64,000 nucleotides of DNA, from positions 56,257,131 to 56,321,130 of the forward strand of contig CM055268.1 of the NCBI GenBank assembly GCA_029237695.1, in the 5' to 3' direction. Position 1 is the stretch's first letter; each line of letters begins with the position of its first letter. Below the pieces are notes generated by a model. The model did no database searches, was not told the DNA's origin, and saw only the letters and a list, made by a program, of their open reading frames with translations. This DNA is from Conchocele bisecta. Lineage: Eukaryota; Mollusca; Bivalvia; Lucinida; Thyasiridae. Positions 52,901 to 55,900 of this stretch are shown in pieces. The translations under genes were made by a program, and so were the position numbers.

Positions 52901-55900
52901 GTTGTTCCTTGAGTGCGTCACGCGTTAGTTGTCTTGTTTGATTTTTGTGATTAATGTGCGTCTTGTATTTAAGAAATATCAGGCAGTATGGATCGCTGGC
53001 TCGATGGCCACAAGCCTGTAATTCTGCTACAAAGCAATTGTTGCGGAAATCGTTGTCTCTCGTGTATTTAGATGTGCAATCCTTATAGAAGTGTGCATAC
53101 CCACAAATTGGGCAGTTGACAAAATTGTTTCAGCAAGCGTCTTGTCGGTGACCAAACTGCTGGCATTTATTGCAGCGAATTGGTCGTTGAATTGTTATGC
53201 CAATATCGATTGGGTTACCGTTGTTGATGTACGAAGCTGGTGTTATTTGGTATGGTAGATGTATGTTGAATTTAACAAGCAATGCGGTTTTTAGATTTTA
53301 CCTACGTGGTGTGCGTCGGTGATGCTGTTCTTTTTGGCGTCTAATGCTAGCATGATGTCTTCCTTGCTCAAGCGGGCGAAGTCAGGGTGCTCAGCTATGC
53401 CCACCGTGACAATTTGTTGTTGTTGTTGGTGCGTGTTGGACTGAGTTTTCCTGGGCATTGGTTTATTAACTAACTTGAATTCTACGTTTGACATACTTGG
53501 GGGTGCCGTGAATGATTTTTCTCTACCAATCCATTGTTTTGGTAGAGTGACTCTAATGATGTCCGGTACGCTGTCGAGTGTACACCGAATATCTGACTGG
53601 TTTAGTCTATTACCCAGGAATGACATCAGGGCCAAGACGAAATGCGGTAATCTTATTGCAGCTCGCCTGGACCCAATGATTTTGAAGCGGATTGTGTCAG
53701 TTTGTGTGTTGTTGTGTGTCTGTTTGTCAGGTATTGTGTCTGTGACTGGCTCCACAGTTGATTGACGTGATGGTGGGGTGGTCTGTGTGGTACATGTATG
53801 TGGTTGCTTGGCCTCTGGTGATTTACTACTAGGCGATAGTGAGTCTGACATGTCCTGTTCCCTATTTCTCTTTTTCGTATTAGGTGTGTTGAGTTGTGCC
53901 ATTATTTAACTTTAACCGAAGAAAGATGGGAAACGAATATTTTGATAATAAGTAATAGTAAGTAATTTCACAGTTTTATTGTTTTCTGTACGTTGGCGCC
54001 TTGACTATATATAGTATATGCTTCTAAAGTGTAATTTCTGCTATATATCTGTCTATATATCTGTCTATATTGTCTATTTATACAAGAAGTACTAACAAAT
54101 AATAACAGTTTTGATTGATTTTCGTACGTTGGCCCCTAGACTATAGATAGCAATGTGCTACTGTGATGCAAGTTATATTGACTATTCCAGTAATATTATA
54201 ATTTATATAAACAAGTATATATAAGTATATATTTAAGTATATATTTAGTTCTGATTATTATTGGAAAAATGAATTGAATTAGGATAATTTAAATTAAATT
54301 CTACTAATCAAATTAAATAATAAATAATAATGGATCCCTACGTACAAAGAATCCACTGAGAAGAATAAATATACTCACAATATAACCTCACAGTGGCAAC
54401 GTATGTGTTGAGTTATACTTACGCGTGCGCGCCAAGTACAACAATAGGGACCACCTTACCTGTATTGCCGTGGTAAGCTGTGGTAAGAACTGTGCTTTGT
54501 ATTCAGTGTAGATGGCTATTATTAGTAGTATTTATTGATGTGGTCAGATTTGAACCACAGTGCTGAGAAAAGAGACCCTATGCTATGCAGAACCACGATA
54601 AATCCCGTGTTTATTCAATTTAATCTACACAGATCACTATACAGAGCAGAGCAGAGCAGAGCAGAGCCAGAAATAATAAATTAATACACTTACTTGATTG
54701 TTGCTGCTAAGGTGTCGTTACTAGCTGGTAAATAAGTGATATATTGAAGTACTCACAAGATTTGATGTTTTGCGATCGATTGCTATCAGAGCGATATAAT
54801 GCGACTGTTCCGGTCAACGAAATAAATCACACCAGTTTATGTTGCGGTCCTACTGGTGTATATCACGTTTTATGAACCGGCACAAACATGCAATTGAGCC
54901 AATGAGAATGGGTTTATTTATAGGTTTATTAACCCTTACGCTGCTGAATTAAATCATGTCGTCTGCTGTTTATTTTCCATTTTCCATTTTTCTCATCAAA
55001 AACATGGTTTGACAGCATTTTAGAATCATTTTGATTGGAAATGATTCTAAAGTGCTGTCAAACCATGTTTGTTTTTATTGAGAATGAAGGCAAAATATGA
55101 AACAAGAGCAGACAACAATTATCGTTCCCATCAGTCTAAGAGGTAAATAACCTATAAATAAACCCATTCCCATTGGCTCGTGCAATTGAGGCTTACTTAT
55201 ATAATGTAAGGTTACATTATATAACCGATAACAAAAAAACATTCTCATTTGCTCAATCACTTAATGTTATAGTGAAACCTTTCCAAGTCGGACCCATGTG
55301 AGGTCCCCAGGGTGTCCGGTTTAGTGAGGTTTCACTGTAAATCAGGCCTTTGAAAATTCTGAGCCATAGCTGTGTGCTATGTGATCATGAAAATACAATA
55401 TCACCACAGTTAAATGACCAAGAAACTCATCAAACATAACGTCACTGGGGGCCGTTTCACTAAACTTTGTACGATAAAATGTTCATAAGCGCAAATTTAG
55501 AAGTCAGGGAATTTAAATTGATAGATTTACATTGCTCAATAAATGTAAATCCAATAATTGTTTACAGGAAAAACAGTGTTAATGTGAAATTTACAGACAG
55601 TCATAATCTTGCACTTACAACGTTTAGTGAAACGCCCCCCAGATGTTTTCTTGATGTTCGGTTTAGAGAGGTTCCACTGTATTACCTTGAGCAGAATAAG
55701 CAGCAGGAGGATGGTGGCAAACATTATGATGAAGGCATTGATGAACCAGGCGAGCCAGTGGACGCCGTTACCCAGGCCCATAATCTTCATCACCTCCTTC
55801 AGGCGCTGTTCCTTCTCATACACGATGCTCTTACACAGCATGGCCGTCGTCAGGATCCACGCCATTATCATGAACAGGGGCAGCATCCTTGATATCGCAT

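Larger units (their letters stand above)
45194..54831 (-). mobile_element. Degenerate APE-type LINE with RNase H (I-group), 9.6 kb
   Basis: On the minus strand the element has a 5' UTR, a gag-like ORF1 with CCHC zinc knuckles, an ORF2 with apurinic-type endonuclease, reverse transcriptase and RNase H, an unusually long 3' region of about 2.7 kb, and an A-rich tail (T-rich on the plus strand at 45194-45230). It is flanked by the 13-bp direct repeat CCAGTTTATGTTG. The domain set (EN-RT-RNase H plus zinc-knuckle ORF1) is that of the I/Nimb/Ingi/Loa group. Both ORFs are broken by frameshifts and stops, so it cannot move itself. It sits in the ABCA intron in the gene's orientation. Confidence 0.88.
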
